From Arthrobacter sp. Soil736 (GTDB taxonomy: Bacteria > Actinomycetota > Actinomycetes > Actinomycetales > Micrococcaceae), in contig NZ_LMSB01000019.1 of the NCBI RefSeq assembly GCF_001428005.1, forward strand, positions 1,019 to 59,925: 58,907 nt of DNA, read 5' to 3'. Below, piece by piece: positions 1 through 8,330 of this stretch (the first letter of the stretch is position 1; each line of letters begins with the position of its first letter). The position numbers were made by a program, and so were the translations under genes. The notes beneath the pieces were generated by a model that saw only the letters and a program-made list of their open reading frames with translations, ran no database searches and was not told where the DNA came from.

Positions 1-1
1 G

Positions 2-199
2 AAGCTCGGCGTCAGCTACGAGTTCCTCTTCATGCGTTCCAGCGGCGACCAGTTGCGCCAGATCAGCGCCCTCGTCGACGACGGCGTGCTGCGCCCAATC
101 GTAGGGAAGGTCTTCACCTTCGACCAGACCCCAGAGGCGCTGCAGTCCCTGGCCGCAGGCGGCATCCGCGGCAAAGCAGTACTAGCCCTTACCCACTGA
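2..199 (+). CDS. Zinc-type alcohol dehydrogenase/quinone oxidoreductase, C-terminal fragment (cut by window edge)
   Basis: Only the last 65 codons are inside the window; the gene starts before base 1. The fragment reads KLGVSYEFLFMRSSG, then GKVFTFDQTPEAL, and ends GKAVLAL. This matches the C-terminal end of medium-chain dehydrogenase/reductase proteins, where a strand and helix around 'F..dqa.eAl..l..g...GKavl' close the fold. The family reduces or oxidises small carbonyls or alcohols with NAD(P)H. The substrate cannot be read from this piece. It is followed 48 bases later by an alpha/beta hydrolase on the same strand, so they could be co-transcribed. Subfamily assignment is weak. Confidence 0.7.
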   Translation, partial: KLGVSYEFLFMRSSGDQLRQISALVDDGVLRPIVGKVFTFDQTPEALQSLAAGGIRGKAVLALTH

Positions 200-247
200 C
201 CCGCCACCAGGCATTCATCCCGCAGACCATCCAGGAGAACAACCGTC

Positions 248-1114
248 ATGGACTACACCGACGCCCCGAAGGGACTCGTCGTCACCTCATACACGAAAGC
301 ACCTTCCAGCGCCATCACCACCGGAGGTGTCACCTATGCCTACCGCGAGCTGGGGCCCAAGGGCGGCATCCCCGTCGTGTTCTTCGTGCACCTGGCCGCC
401 ACCATGGATAACTGGGACCCCCGCATCATCGACCCCATCGCGAAGAACCGCCACGTCATCACCTTCGACCAGCCCGGTGTCGGCGCTTCCACCGGACAGG
501 TCCCCGACAGTATCGAGGCAATGGCCGACGACGCCTACACCTTCATCAAGGCCCTCGGGTTCGACAAGATCGATGTATTCGCCTTCTCACTGGGCGGCAT
601 GATCGCCCAGGACCTTGCCCTCAAGCATCCCACCCTTGTCCGCAAGCTCGTCTTGACCGGAACCGGCCCGCGGGGAGGCAAAGACATCGACAAGGTCGTC
701 GGCACCACCTACCGGGACATCCTCCGCGCAACCCTGACACGGTCAGACCCCAAGGAATTCCTGTTCTTCAACCGCAACAACACCGGCAAACCCGCCGCGA
801 AAGCGTTCATCAAGCGCCTTCAGGAGCGCACCGACGACCGTGACAAGCCGATCAGCACCCGTGCATTCCAGACGCAGCTGAAGGCAATCCAGAAGTTCGG
901 CCGCTCCGCCCCATCGGACCTGTCCTCGCTCAAGCACCCCACACTCATCGCCAACGGCGACAACGACCGCATGGTGCCATCGGCCCTCTCCGAGGACCTG
1001 CACCGGCGCATCAAGGGGTCCGAACTGATCATCTACCCCGACTCCGGTCACGGTGGTATCTTCCAGTACCACGCCAAGTTCGCTCCCAGCGCCGTCGATT
1101 TCCTCGCCCGATGA
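248..1114 (+). CDS. Alpha/beta hydrolase
   Basis: A 288-residue alpha/beta hydrolase. Around residues 40-60 is the VVFFVHLAATMDNWD stretch (oxyanion loop region, normally HG). Then comes ITFDQPGVGAST, and the nucleophile elbow AFSLGGM near residue 118, in which the first Gly of GxSxG is replaced. A late Asp (NGDNDRMVP) and His (PDSGHGG) complete a Ser-Asp-His triad. It should hydrolyse an ester or act as a haloperoxidase-like enzyme; the substrate is unknown. The start is supported by AGGAG about ten bases upstream. Its stop overlaps the next gene as ATGA, so the two are probably translationally coupled. A TetR regulator lies beyond, suggesting a small inducible degradation or detoxification unit. 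Confidence 0.9.
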   Translation: MDYTDAPKGLVVTSYTKAPSSAITTGGVTYAYRELGPKGGIPVVFFVHLAATMDNWDPRIIDPIAKNRHVITFDQPGVGASTGQVPDSIEAMADDAYTFIKALGFDKIDVFAFSLGGMIAQDLALKHPTLVRKLVLTGTGPRGGKDIDKVVGTTYRDILRATLTRSDPKEFLFFNRNNTGKPAAKAFIKRLQERTDDRDKPISTRAFQTQLKAIQKFGRSAPSDLSSLKHPTLIANGDNDRMVPSALSEDLHRRIKGSELIIYPDSGHGGIFQYHAKFAPSAVDFLAR

Positions 1115-1950
1115 CCATCCCCGCCCGCGACCAGAAGGCACGCATGGCCATCTCACCGTCAACCACGCAACCGCCCTTCAAAAAACACTTCACGTCCTCG
1201 ATCCTGCTTTGGGTGCGCCCAGGCCAGTCCCGCCAAACCGGCATGGACTACTGGAACGGCCCGCACTCCGGCATTATCGCGGCCACTCCAGGCCTGGCGG
1301 AATACCGGCAGATCCACCTCGCCGAACACAACCCCGGCTTGTGGCCCGCCACCGCCGGGGTGGAGACCGCCATCCCGGCTGACCGGCAGATCGACGGCAT
1401 CGCGGAAGTCACCTTCCAATCCGCGCTCTCCCCGCTAAGGGGGCGCAAGCAGACCGCACTCGCACATAAGGACGAGGTCAACGTGTTCCGCCGCACGCTT
1501 CTCTACGCCGCTCCGCCGAACTCTTCCCGCTGGTACGACGTCGCCACCCCGGCAAAGACAGTCGGCTCGCGCGCCATCATTTACCTCCGCCGCCGCCGTG
1601 GTGTCCGCCCGTCCGACTTCCGGAAGTTCCTGAAGAAAGAACTCATTCCTGCCCTGGCCGGCACTGGGATACTCAAGGAACTACGCACCCAGTCGTTCAT
1701 GCCATGGATCAAGAAGATGTGGGACACTCCCAACGTCGCCCACGACAACCCCAGTGATCAGCGCTTCCATGCATCCATCATCCTGGGATTCGCCAACAAT
1801 GCCGCCCGTGCCACCTTCTTTGACAGCACCGCGGTCCAGGATCTGTCCCACCAGCTGAAGCCATTGGCCTCCGCGATCCACGCCTACGAGGTCGAAGCTG
1901 CCCTGACCTATGTCAAGCACAGCCAGATACTCCCCCACTACGAAGTGTAG
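1111..1950 (+). CDS. Uncharacterised protein with two EthD-like (dimeric alpha/beta barrel) halves
   Basis: A 279-residue protein I do not recognise by name. Two halves each look like a ferredoxin-like dimeric alpha/beta barrel of the EthD type. The first (about residues 25-130) has SILLWVRPG, then YRQIHLAEHNPGLWP and IAEVTFQS. The second (about 150-265) begins SRAIIYLRRRRGV and ends with a strand VEAALTYVK. EthD-like proteins often accompany degradation enzymes. The start codon overlaps the upstream hydrolase stop (ATGA), implying coupled translation. A later Met at 1144 is an alternative start. No signal peptide or membrane segment is visible. The domain assignment is by pattern only and may be wrong. 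Confidence 0.72.
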   Translation: MTIPARDQKARMAISPSTTQPPFKKHFTSSILLWVRPGQSRQTGMDYWNGPHSGIIAATPGLAEYRQIHLAEHNPGLWPATAGVETAIPADRQIDGIAEVTFQSALSPLRGRKQTALAHKDEVNVFRRTLLYAAPPNSSRWYDVATPAKTVGSRAIIYLRRRRGVRPSDFRKFLKKELIPALAGTGILKELRTQSFMPWIKKMWDTPNVAHDNPSDQRFHASIILGFANNAARATFFDSTAVQDLSHQLKPLASAIHAYEVEAALTYVKHSQILPHYEV

Positions 1951-1987
1951 CGGCACCGCGTGAGAGACCCGGTTCCCCCGGGTTCGT

Positions 1988-2003
1988 TATACTCATTATT
2001 GAG
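1988..2003 (+). promoter_or_regulatory. Candidate promoter -10 and overlapping operator of the TetR gene
   Basis: TATACT at 1988-1993 is a good actinobacterial -10 box. A small inverted repeat, CTCA (1992-1995) and TGAG (2000-2003), overlaps its end. A regulator bound there would block its own transcription, as many TetR repressors do. No good -35 is seen at 17-18 bases. A 6-bp hairpin (ACCCGG/CCGGGT, 1967-1983) lies just upstream, after the previous gene. Confidence 0.4.
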
Positions 2004-2033
2004 CCCAGTCAGTTTAATTCCGGAGGAACCCTC

Positions 2034-2636
2034 ATGCCCGTCGGGTCCCAGCCGCTCGGACGGCGCGAGCGGAACAAACAGCAGAAGCTGGACAGAATCA
2101 CTGCGGCGGCCAGCGAGCTGTTCGCGGAGTACGGGGTCGAGGAGGTCACAACCCAGCAGATTGCGGATAAGGCGGACATCGGCGCAGGGACCCTGTTCCT
2201 CTACGCAAAGACCAAAGGAGAGCTCCTCCTCCTGGTACAGAACGCCCACTACGCCGAAGCGCTCGAGCGGGGCCGGGCGGATGCTGAGGCCATCCCGGAT
2301 GCCCTTGATGCGGTGATGGCCATCGTGCGGCCGATCGTAGAGTGCAACCGTGTCCAGGTCGATAACGGGCGCACCTACCTGCGGGAGATGGTCTTCGGCG
2401 ACCCGACGGAGCCACACCACAGCGCAGCTCTCTCCATCGTCGCGCAGACCGAGGAAGCCATCGCCGCGGTCCTGGGTCGGGAGGAGCTGGCCGGTGCCCG
2501 TGATGCCGCAACGACGGCACGCATTGTCTCGGCGATCATGTTTGTCAGCATGGCAGCAAGCGTGAACGCTGTCTTGGGTACCGAGGCGATCGTGCAGGAC
2601 ATCAGGACCCAGATCAGCCTGCTGATGCCCCGCTGA
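2034..2636 (+). CDS. TetR/AcrR family transcriptional regulator
   Basis: A 200-residue one-component repressor. The N-terminal helix-turn-helix covers about residues 15-62: ITAAASELFAEYGVEEV, then TTQQIADKADIGAGTLF and LYAKTKGELL, all typical of TetR proteins. The C-terminal ligand-binding half is not similar enough to name an inducer. The start is supported by a strong GGAGG six bases upstream. It follows the hydrolase/EthD-like pair on the same strand with an 83-base gap that carries its own candidate promoter and dyad. It probably controls itself and perhaps the upstream pair; that link is inference from position. Confidence 0.92.
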   Translation: MPVGSQPLGRRERNKQQKLDRITAAASELFAEYGVEEVTTQQIADKADIGAGTLFLYAKTKGELLLLVQNAHYAEALERGRADAEAIPDALDAVMAIVRPIVECNRVQVDNGRTYLREMVFGDPTEPHHSAALSIVAQTEEAIAAVLGREELAGARDAATTARIVSAIMFVSMAASVNAVLGTEAIVQDIRTQISLLMPR

Positions 2637-3032
2637 CGCCTCCGGCAAGAACTTCCGGGACGGGCCTGGAGCTCAACCCGACAGGAGGGTTGTGTTATCC
2701 GCAAGAGTGGAAGTGCGTTTCGCATGTCGGCTAGGACAGCTTCGGCTAGGCGGTAGGATTCCAGTGCCGCCGGGGCCCGCAATGCTAGCGGCATAAGGCA
2801 ACGATTAGAGGCCAGAACCGTGGTTACGTGGAGGTCCTCGACTCGTTTATGAGCAAACTCAGTCCATCCTGGTCCCGGATAAAGGAGATACCTGATAGTC
2901 CAGGTATCTCCTTTATCCGTTATGCCACTAGATCCAGTTCCTCTGCACCGAGCTCCCGATCGGCCGTTCCTGCGGCTTGATGACCGCGCAGTTATCCAAC
3001 CTGTCTGTAGCCAGCCTTGGCGAGGTCGACCG
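2637..3032. other. Non-coding stretch between TetR gene and hydrolase pseudogene
   Basis: Nearly 400 bases without a convincing gene. The only clear element is the 19-bp perfect hairpin at 2876-2919. A minus-strand open frame runs through here and antisense through TetR, but its translation is rich in Arg and Ser with no recognisable domain, so I read it as a GC-driven artefact. The stretch from about 2940 to 3030 may be decayed sequence belonging to the neighbouring pseudogene region. Confidence 0.6.
2876..2919. terminator. Long perfect hairpin, probable bidirectional terminator
   Basis: Arms 2876-2894 and 2901-2919 are perfect 19-bp inverted copies around a 6-base loop. The arms carry AAAGG on the left and CCTTT on the right, the usual look of bidirectional terminators in this window. 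It sits between the plus-strand TetR gene and the minus-strand hydrolase pseudogene, as expected for convergent units. The arms are unusually long, and there is no long T-run. Confidence 0.6.
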
Positions 3033-3984
3033 TCAGAAACCGCCCAAATCGCCCAGCCGGAGGAAAGGCGATCTGCTCCTATTGACCCGCAGAAACTCGG
3101 CCGGTGCAGAAGCATCCTGTCCTGCATGCTCAGACATGGTCGCTCTTCCTTCCGACAGAATCAGTTCCCTCTCCCCCAACGGGGCAAAGTGCTGCTCGGC
3201 GTCGCGGGTGTGCACTTGCGACAGGGTGGACGGCTGCCACTGCGGATTGCGGTCCTTGTCAATGACCTGCGCGCGGATGCCTTCGCGGAAGTCCGGTCCT
3301 ACCAGGCAGCGAAGGGCCACCCGGTACTCCTGCGCGAGGGCTTCGTCAAGGCTCAGTTCGCGTGCCCTGCGCAGTGACGCGAGGGTCACTTTCACCGAGG
3401 TGGGCGACTTCGATTCGATGGTGTCAGCGGCCTTGGCAGCTTCACCACCGGCCGCGCGTAGCCTCCGGAGGATCTCCTCAGCGTCGTCGGCCGCATAGCA
3501 GGCGTCGACCGACGGCGGCTGCCGGGGTTTCGTTTTCCAGCGCTGCGGCGAGGTCGGCGAGTTTGGCGGACGGAACAAAGTGGTCCGCCAGGCCCAGGAA
3601 CAGGGCGTCGGCAGCGTCGAGGTGGGCTCCGGTCAGTGCGGCGTGGGTGCCGGTCTCCCCCGGTGCGCGTGCGAGCAGGAGTGTGCCCCCGACGTCTGGG
3701 ACGAAGCCGATGGTGGTTTCCGGCAGGCCGGTCCTGGTTCGTTCGGTGACGATGCGGACGGAGCCGTGGGCGGAGATGCCCACGCCGCCGCCCAGTACAA
3801 GGCCGTCCATCAGTGCGATGTAGGGCTTGGGGTAGCGGGCGATGAACGAATTCAGGCGATACTCCGCTTCCCAGAAGGGGACTGTTTCCCCGCCGCCTGC
3901 GAGGATGTCGCGGTAAATGGCCACAATATCGCCGCCGGCACACAAGCCCCGCTCACCGGCACCCTTCACTAGAACGGCGGTAGT
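3033..3984 (-). pseudogene. 3-hydroxyisobutyryl-CoA hydrolase (enoyl-CoA hydratase family), broken
   Basis: Remnant of a crotonase-fold hydrolase of valine breakdown. The upstream piece (minus strand, about 3984 to 3540) carries GAGERGLCAGGDIVAIYRD, then GLVLGGGVGISAHGSVRIV and PETTIGFVPDVGG, all hallmarks of this enzyme. It then runs out of frame at ENETPAAAV. The downstream piece resumes in another frame with DACYAADDAEEILRRLRAAGG and ends near FAPLGERELIL, followed by an atypical tail to the stop at 3033. Compared with family proteins I remember, roughly 20 residues are missing at the switch, and about 60 N-terminal residues, including the usual start, are absent. The 5' break runs straight into the small gene at 3953-4168. 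Loss of function looks certain unless the assembly is wrong here. Confidence 0.82.
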
Positions 3985-4168
3985 CGCCCGGGCCCACGAC
4001 TTCGATGAGGCCGGCGTCGGCCAGTTCGGCCGCGGCCTCAATATCGTCGCGTGAGTTCCAGGACGTGTTGACATGCAGTTCGTTGAAGTCGCCGGACTTC
4101 ATGTAATGCTGCTTCACCTTCTTCAGCAGTTCCCGCGCGGACGGGGAGAGTTCGTCTTTTGCGGCCAT
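3953..4168 (-). CDS. Small protein downstream of the HEPN/Ymh gene, possibly 3'-truncated
   Basis: A 71-residue acidic and basic helical protein beginning MAAKDELSPSARELLKKV. Its pattern of helices followed by GLIEVVGPGDYR resembles a small winged-helix or antitoxin-like fold; this is a weak impression and I cannot name it. It starts six bases after the HEPN/Ymh stop on the same strand, so the pair is likely co-transcribed. The last residues (RRSSEGCR) overlap, in another frame, the first recognisable codons of the hydrolase pseudogene. The natural C-terminus may therefore have been lost in the rearrangement that joined the two. The Shine-Dalgarno (GGGGAG) is rather distant. Confidence 0.55.
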   Translation of the reverse strand: MAAKDELSPSARELLKKVKQHYMKSGDFNELHVNTSWNSRDDIEAAAELADAGLIEVVGPGDYRRSSEGCR

Positions 4169-4174
4169 TGCGAT

Positions 4175-5083
4175 CTAGCTGTCTCCCCTGGTCAAAACCT
4201 GGTTGGGTTCGTCTGCAAGTGCTGGCGACACCTCCCCGGGCCCAGTAGCCGTCGCGCCATCGACGGACACAACCACACACCGGTCAACGAACTTGGCGAG
4301 GACGCTCAGTGTCGCGAGCTGTTCGAGTCCGTCTTGCTCGGTGAAGTCCTCTGCGAGATGCGTAGCAGGGTTCCGGATCACCATGTTGACCCCAGGGGCG
4401 AAGCTCAGCAGACCAGCCTGCATAGTCTTGACATCTTGGTCCTCTGTCCCGCCGGGCCAGCGCAGCCGGGGCTTGCCCTCCTGCGGGTCGGCAAGGGCGA
4501 AGGCCTGCTGCCACAGGGACGTATCGCTCGCGTTGTTCCGGCCGGTGAGCTGCTTCATCTGGCCGCTGACTGCTTCCGCGGAAGCAGCAACCGCATGCCG
4601 GAGGTGCCCGTCGTTCCAGAGTCGCTGAGCCGCGGCCCACACCAGTGGGTGCAGGAGCGAGGGCTCGATAGTCGGCGACGAAAGCGCCTCCGCCTTTGCC
4701 TTGAGACCCTCCAACCGGCCGGCGGCCTGAAGACAGCAACCTTGGACGACTGCGGCGTCAAGCAGTGGCTTCGGCTCAATCATGCGCTGCCAGTTCACGA
4801 ACGGGTCGAGCACCCCGGCACCCTGAACCGCGAGTCGGACCGCAGTGACACCGCTAAGGTCCATCAGGGTGCCTGCGAGACGGTTCAGTTCATTGGTGAG
4901 AACTCGAATGCGCTCCTTATCTGCACCTTCCTTTGGAAGGACGGCAGGAGCGATTCCCACAGCCAGACCCCCGAACCCGGAGTTCTCCACATGGAGCGTC
5001 ATGAATTCCTCGAATGCCCTCATGAACTCATCAAGGTGCCTTGCTAGGAACTCCAAATACTCACTGTTCGTCCGGACATCCAT
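4175..5083 (-). CDS. TIGR02391/Hypoth_Ymh family protein, HEPN-type predicted RNase
   Basis: A 302-residue protein. The N-terminal part (1-135) is helical and unassigned. Residues about 141-268 match the Hypoth_Ymh (TIGR02391) domain: LHPLVWAAAQRLWNDGH, then AVAASAEAV and FAPGVNMVIRNPATHLAED. RNPATH (R237 to H242) fits the R-x4-H motif of HEPN ribonucleases, to which this family is usually related. Such domains occur in abortive infection and toxin systems; a defence role here is inference. I start at the Met preceded by AGGGGGGA (5083), not at an earlier in-frame start near 5176 with no such signal. A small protein follows after six bases. Neighbours suggest an insertion next to conserved aconitase. 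Confidence 0.8.
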   Translation of the reverse strand: MDVRTNSEYLEFLARHLDEFMRAFEEFMTLHVENSGFGGLAVGIAPAVLPKEGADKERIRVLTNELNRLAGTLMDLSGVTAVRLAVQGAGVLDPFVNWQRMIEPKPLLDAAVVQGCCLQAAGRLEGLKAKAEALSSPTIEPSLLHPLVWAAAQRLWNDGHLRHAVAASAEAVSGQMKQLTGRNNASDTSLWQQAFALADPQEGKPRLRWPGGTEDQDVKTMQAGLLSFAPGVNMVIRNPATHLAEDFTEQDGLEQLATLSVLAKFVDRCVVVSVDGATATGPGEVSPALADEPNQVLTRGDS

Positions 5084-5252
5084 ATTTCCCCCCTGGTTCA
5101 GTCTCGGCGTTCGCAGCCAAAGTGGTCCATCACAGCTGATCGATGGCCCATCATGATTTTGCTCGACGGCCTCCATGCAGGCGAGCAGACCCGCCGATGC
5201 TCACCGCGTGGCAACGTACTCCGGCCACACACGACGGAGACGGACCGACAAA

Positions 5253-5296
5253 GCACAAGTGCCCCGCCAGACCGAAGCCTGACGGGGCACTTGTGC
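5253..5296 (-). terminator. Terminator hairpin downstream of acnA
   Basis: Perfect 14-bp arms, GCACAAGTGCCCCG at 5253-5266 and its complement at 5283-5296, enclose a 16-base loop that can pair a little further (CAG/CTG). On the minus strand a TTTG stretch follows. It lies 70 bases after the aconitase stop and upstream of the HEPN gene, so it separates those transcripts. Confidence 0.7.
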
Positions 5297-5365
5297 GAGA
5301 CTCTACTGTGACCGCCGATGGCAGCGAGTCATCGACCAGATCCTCTGGTATCCGAGCCGATCAGC

Positions 5366-8176
5366 TCAGGAACCGCTAATTTGCCGGAGCACGTACTGCA
5401 GGATGCCGCCGTTGCGGTAGTAGTCGGCTTCGCCCGGGGTGTCGATGCGGAGCACGGCATCGAACGACTTGGCGGTGCCGTCCCCGGCGGTGGCCGTGAC
5501 CTTGAGGGTCTTCGGCGTGGTGCCTTCATTCAGGGCGGTGACGCCCTCAACAGCGAAGGTTTCCGTGCCCGTCAGGCCCAGTGTTGCAGCGGACTCGCCA
5601 GCCGGGAACTGCAGCGGAAGGACACCCATGCCGATCAGGTTCGAGCGGTGGATGCGCTCGTAGCTTTCGGCGATGACAGCCTTGACGCCCAGCAGCGCGG
5701 TGCCCTTGGCTGCCCAGTCGCGGGACGAGCCGGAACCGTATTCCTTGCCTGCCAGGACCACCAGCGGAGTGCCGGCTGCCTGGTAGTTCTGGGCGGCGTC
5801 GTAGACATAAGCCTGCGGGCCGTCCGCCTGGGTGAAGTCGCGGGTGAAGCCGCCCTCCACGCCGTCAAGCAGCTGGTTCTTGATGCGGATGTTGGCGAAC
5901 GTGCCGCGGATCATGACCTCGTGGTTGCCACGGCGTGAGCCGTAGGAGTTGAAGTCCTTGCGCTCCACGCCGTTGGCCAGCAGGTACTGGCCGGCCGGGG
6001 TGTCCGACTTGAACGAGCCGGCCGGGGAGATGTGGTCGGTGGTGACCGAATCGCCGAGCTTGAGCAGCACGCGGGCGCCGGAGATGTCAGTGACGGGCTC
6101 CGGCTGTGCCTTCATGCCCTCGAAGTACGGGGGCTTCCGGACGTACGTGGACTTCTCGTCCCAGGCGAAAGTGTCGCCGGCCGGGGTGTCGAGGGCCTTC
6201 CAGCGGTCGTCTCCGTCGAAGACGCCCTCGTAGCCGCGGGCGAACATTTCCTTGTCGATGGAGGAATCGATGACCTGCTGGACCTCGACCGGGTTCGGCC
6301 AGATGTCCTTCAGGTAGACCTCGTTACCGGCCTCGTCCTGTCCGAGGGAGTCGGTGTCGAAGTCGAAGTCCATGGTTCCGGCCAGGGCGTAGGCGATGAC
6401 CAGCGGCGGGGAAGCCAGGTAGTTCATCTTCACGTCCGGGTTGATGCGGCCTTCGAAGTTGCGGTTACCGGACAGCACCGCGGTGACGGACAGGTCGTTG
6501 GCCTGGATGGCCTCGGAGATTTCGGCGTCGAGCGGGCCGGAGTTGCCGATGCAGGTGGCGCAGCCGTAGCCCACGATGTAGAAGCCGAGCTTCTCCAGGT
6601 ACGGGGTGAGGCCGGACTTCTCGTAGTAGTCGGTGACCACCTTGGAGCCGGGAGCCACGGAGGTCTTGACCCACGGCTTTGACGTCAGGCCCTTGTCCAC
6701 GGCGTTGCGCGCCAGCAGTGCTGCGGCGAGCATCACGGAAGGGTTGGACGTGTTGGTGCAGGACGTGATCGAGGCGATGGACACCGCTCCGTGGTCCAGC
6801 TCGAACTCGCGGCCGTCCTCGGTCTTGATGTGCACCGGGATGGACGGACGGCCGTCTGCGCCGTTGGCGGCAGACTCAACGCGGGCCGTTTCCGTGGTGT
6901 GGGAATCAGCGTGCGTGAAGGAGGGCGGGTCGGAGGCCGGGAAGGACTCTTCCAGGGACTCGTCCACGCTGCCGTCTTCGATGGTCACGTAGTTGTGGAT
7001 GTCCTTGCGGAACTGCTCCTTGGCGTCCGTGAGCTCGATGCGGTCCTGGGGACGCTTCGGGCCGGAGATGGAGGGAACCACCGTGGACAGGTCCAGCTCG
7101 AGGTACTCGGAGAACTTGATCTCGCGGGAAGGATCGTGCCAGAGGCCCTGTTCCTTCGCGTAGGACTCAACCAGGGCGACGTTCTCGTCCGAGCGGCCGG
7201 TGAGGCGCAGGTAGTCGAGCGTGACGTCGTCGATCGGGAACATGGCCGCCGTGGAGCCGAACTCCGGGCTCATGTTGCCGATGGTGGCGCGGTTGGCCAG
7301 CGGCACTGCCGCCACACCTTCGCCGTAGAACTCCACGAACTTGCCCACCACACCGTGCTTGCGCAGCTGTTCCGTGATGGTCAGCACGACGTCCGTGGCG
7401 GTGGCGCCGGCCGGGATGGAGCCGGTCAGCTTGAAACCGACGACGCGCGGGATGAGCATCGACACGGGCTGGCCCAGCATGGCCGCCTCGGCTTCGATGC
7501 CGCCGACGCCCCAGCCGAGCACACCGAGGCCGTTGACCATGGTGGTGTGCGAGTCGGTGCCGACGCAGGTGTCGGGGTAGGCCCGGACAACGCCGTCAAT
7601 TTCGCGGGTCATGACAGTGCGGGCCAGGTACTCGATGTTGACCTGGTGCACGATGCCGGTTCCCGGCGGGACAACTTTGAAGTCGTCAAACGCGGTCTGG
7701 CCCCAGCGCAGGAACTGGTAGCGCTCACCATTGCGCTGGTATTCGATCTCCATGTTGCGCTCCAGTGCGCCGGAGTTACCGAATGCGTCGATCTGCACCG
7801 AGTGGTCAATTACCATCTCGGCAGGTGCCAGCGGGTTCACCCTCTTCGGATCGCCGCCGAGCTCCTTGACCGCTTCACGCATGGTGGCCAGGTCCACTAC
7901 GCAGGGCACGCCAGTGAAGTCCTGCATGATCACGCGCGCCGGCGTGAACTGGATTTCAGTGTCGGGCTCGGCGTTGGGATCCCAGCCGGCCAGTGCTCGG
8001 ACGTGATCGGCCGTGATGTTCGCGCCGTCCTCGGTCCTCAACAGGTTTTCAAGCAACACCTTGAGGCTGAACGGAAGGTTTTCTGCACCTTCAACGGAGT
8101 TCAACCGGAAAATTTCGTATTCGGTACCGGCTACATTAAGTTTGCCTTTTGAACCGAAGCTGTCCACAATGCTCAT
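5366..8176 (-). CDS. acnA: Aconitate hydratase AcnA
   Basis: A 936-residue cytosolic iron-sulfur enzyme that interconverts citrate and isocitrate in the citric acid cycle. The three [4Fe-4S] ligands are visible: C473 in [10 protein letters not shown], and C539 and C542 in [14 protein letters not shown]. The N-terminal [15 protein letters not shown] and the C-terminal swivelling domain with [13 protein letters not shown] are intact. It is longer than the 891-residue E. coli AcnA, partly through an insert at about 400-450 that contains the phrase [12 protein letters not shown]. The start is preceded by GAGAGGAG. A dyad resembling an iron box lies about 60 bases upstream. It is a single transcription unit. 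Confidence 0.98.
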   Translation of the reverse strand: MSIVDSFGSKGKLNVAGTEYEIFRLNSVEGAENLPFSLKVLLENLLRTEDGANITADHVRALAGWDPNAEPDTEIQFTPARVIMQDFTGVPCVVDLATMREAVKELGGDPKRVNPLAPAEMVIDHSVQIDAFGNSGALERNMEIEYQRNGERYQFLRWGQTAFDDFKVVPPGTGIVHQVNIEYLARTVMTREIDGVVRAYPDTCVGTDSHTTMVNGLGVLGWGVGGIEAEAAMLGQPVSMLIPRVVGFKLTGSIPAGATATDVVLTITEQLRKHGVVGKFVEFYGEGVAAVPLANRATIGNMSPEFGSTAAMFPIDDVTLDYLRLTGRSDENVALVESYAKEQGLWHDPSREIKFSEYLELDLSTVVPSISGPKRPQDRIELTDAKEQFRKDIHNYVTIEDGSVDESLEESFPASDPPSFTHADSHTTETARVESAANGADGRPSIPVHIKTEDGREFELDHGAVSIASITSCTNTSNPSVMLAAALLARNAVDKGLTSKPWVKTSVAPGSKVVTDYYEKSGLTPYLEKLGFYIVGYGCATCIGNSGPLDAEISEAIQANDLSVTAVLSGNRNFEGRINPDVKMNYLASPPLVIAYALAGTMDFDFDTDSLGQDEAGNEVYLKDIWPNPVEVQQVIDSSIDKEMFARGYEGVFDGDDRWKALDTPAGDTFAWDEKSTYVRKPPYFEGMKAQPEPVTDISGARVLLKLGDSVTTDHISPAGSFKSDTPAGQYLLANGVERKDFNSYGSRRGNHEVMIRGTFANIRIKNQLLDGVEGGFTRDFTQADGPQAYVYDAAQNYQAAGTPLVVLAGKEYGSGSSRDWAAKGTALLGVKAVIAESYERIHRSNLIGMGVLPLQFPAGESAATLGLTGTETFAVEGVTALNEGTTPKTLKVTATAGDGTAKSFDAVLRIDTPGEADYYRNGGILQYVLRQISGS

Positions 8177-8228
8177 CGCAGGACTCCTCTCGCAACAGTT
8201 TCATCTTTGTCGCGCGGTAGACCGCTTG

Positions 8229-8250
8229 CTAGTTAGGTCATCCTAATTAG
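8229..8250 (-). promoter_or_regulatory. Inverted repeat upstream of acnA, candidate iron-responsive (DtxR/IdeR-like) operator
   Basis: Nine-base arms CTAGTTAGG (8229-8237) and CCTAATTAG (8242-8250) are inverted copies with one mismatch around TCAT. The run TTAGGTCATCCTAA agrees with 12 of the first 14 positions of the DtxR/IdeR iron-box consensus as I remember it, but the right flank agrees poorly. It lies 53-74 bases before the acnA start, where a promoter is expected. A link to iron is plausible because aconitase carries an iron-sulfur cluster. Confidence 0.45.
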
Positions 8251-8330
8251 TACAAGGTCATACAAAAGAGCATGGGGTCAGCCGAGAATACGGCGCGCGA
8301 CGTGGGACTACTAGGCCCATCCTAGTCACA

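Noticed and set aside
2876..2919. Terminal inverted repeats of an insertion sequence
   Set aside because: The two arms are only six bases apart and no transposase gene or fragment is near.
2375..3127. 250-codon minus-strand frame through the gene-free stretch
   Set aside because: Runs antisense through TetR and across the 19-bp hairpin; composition is Arg/Ser-rich and no family is seen. Part may be decayed sequence, but I cannot support a gene.
6791..8152. 453-codon open frame antisense to acnA
   Set aside because: No recognisable domain, no Shine-Dalgarno, and it lies fully inside a certain gene.
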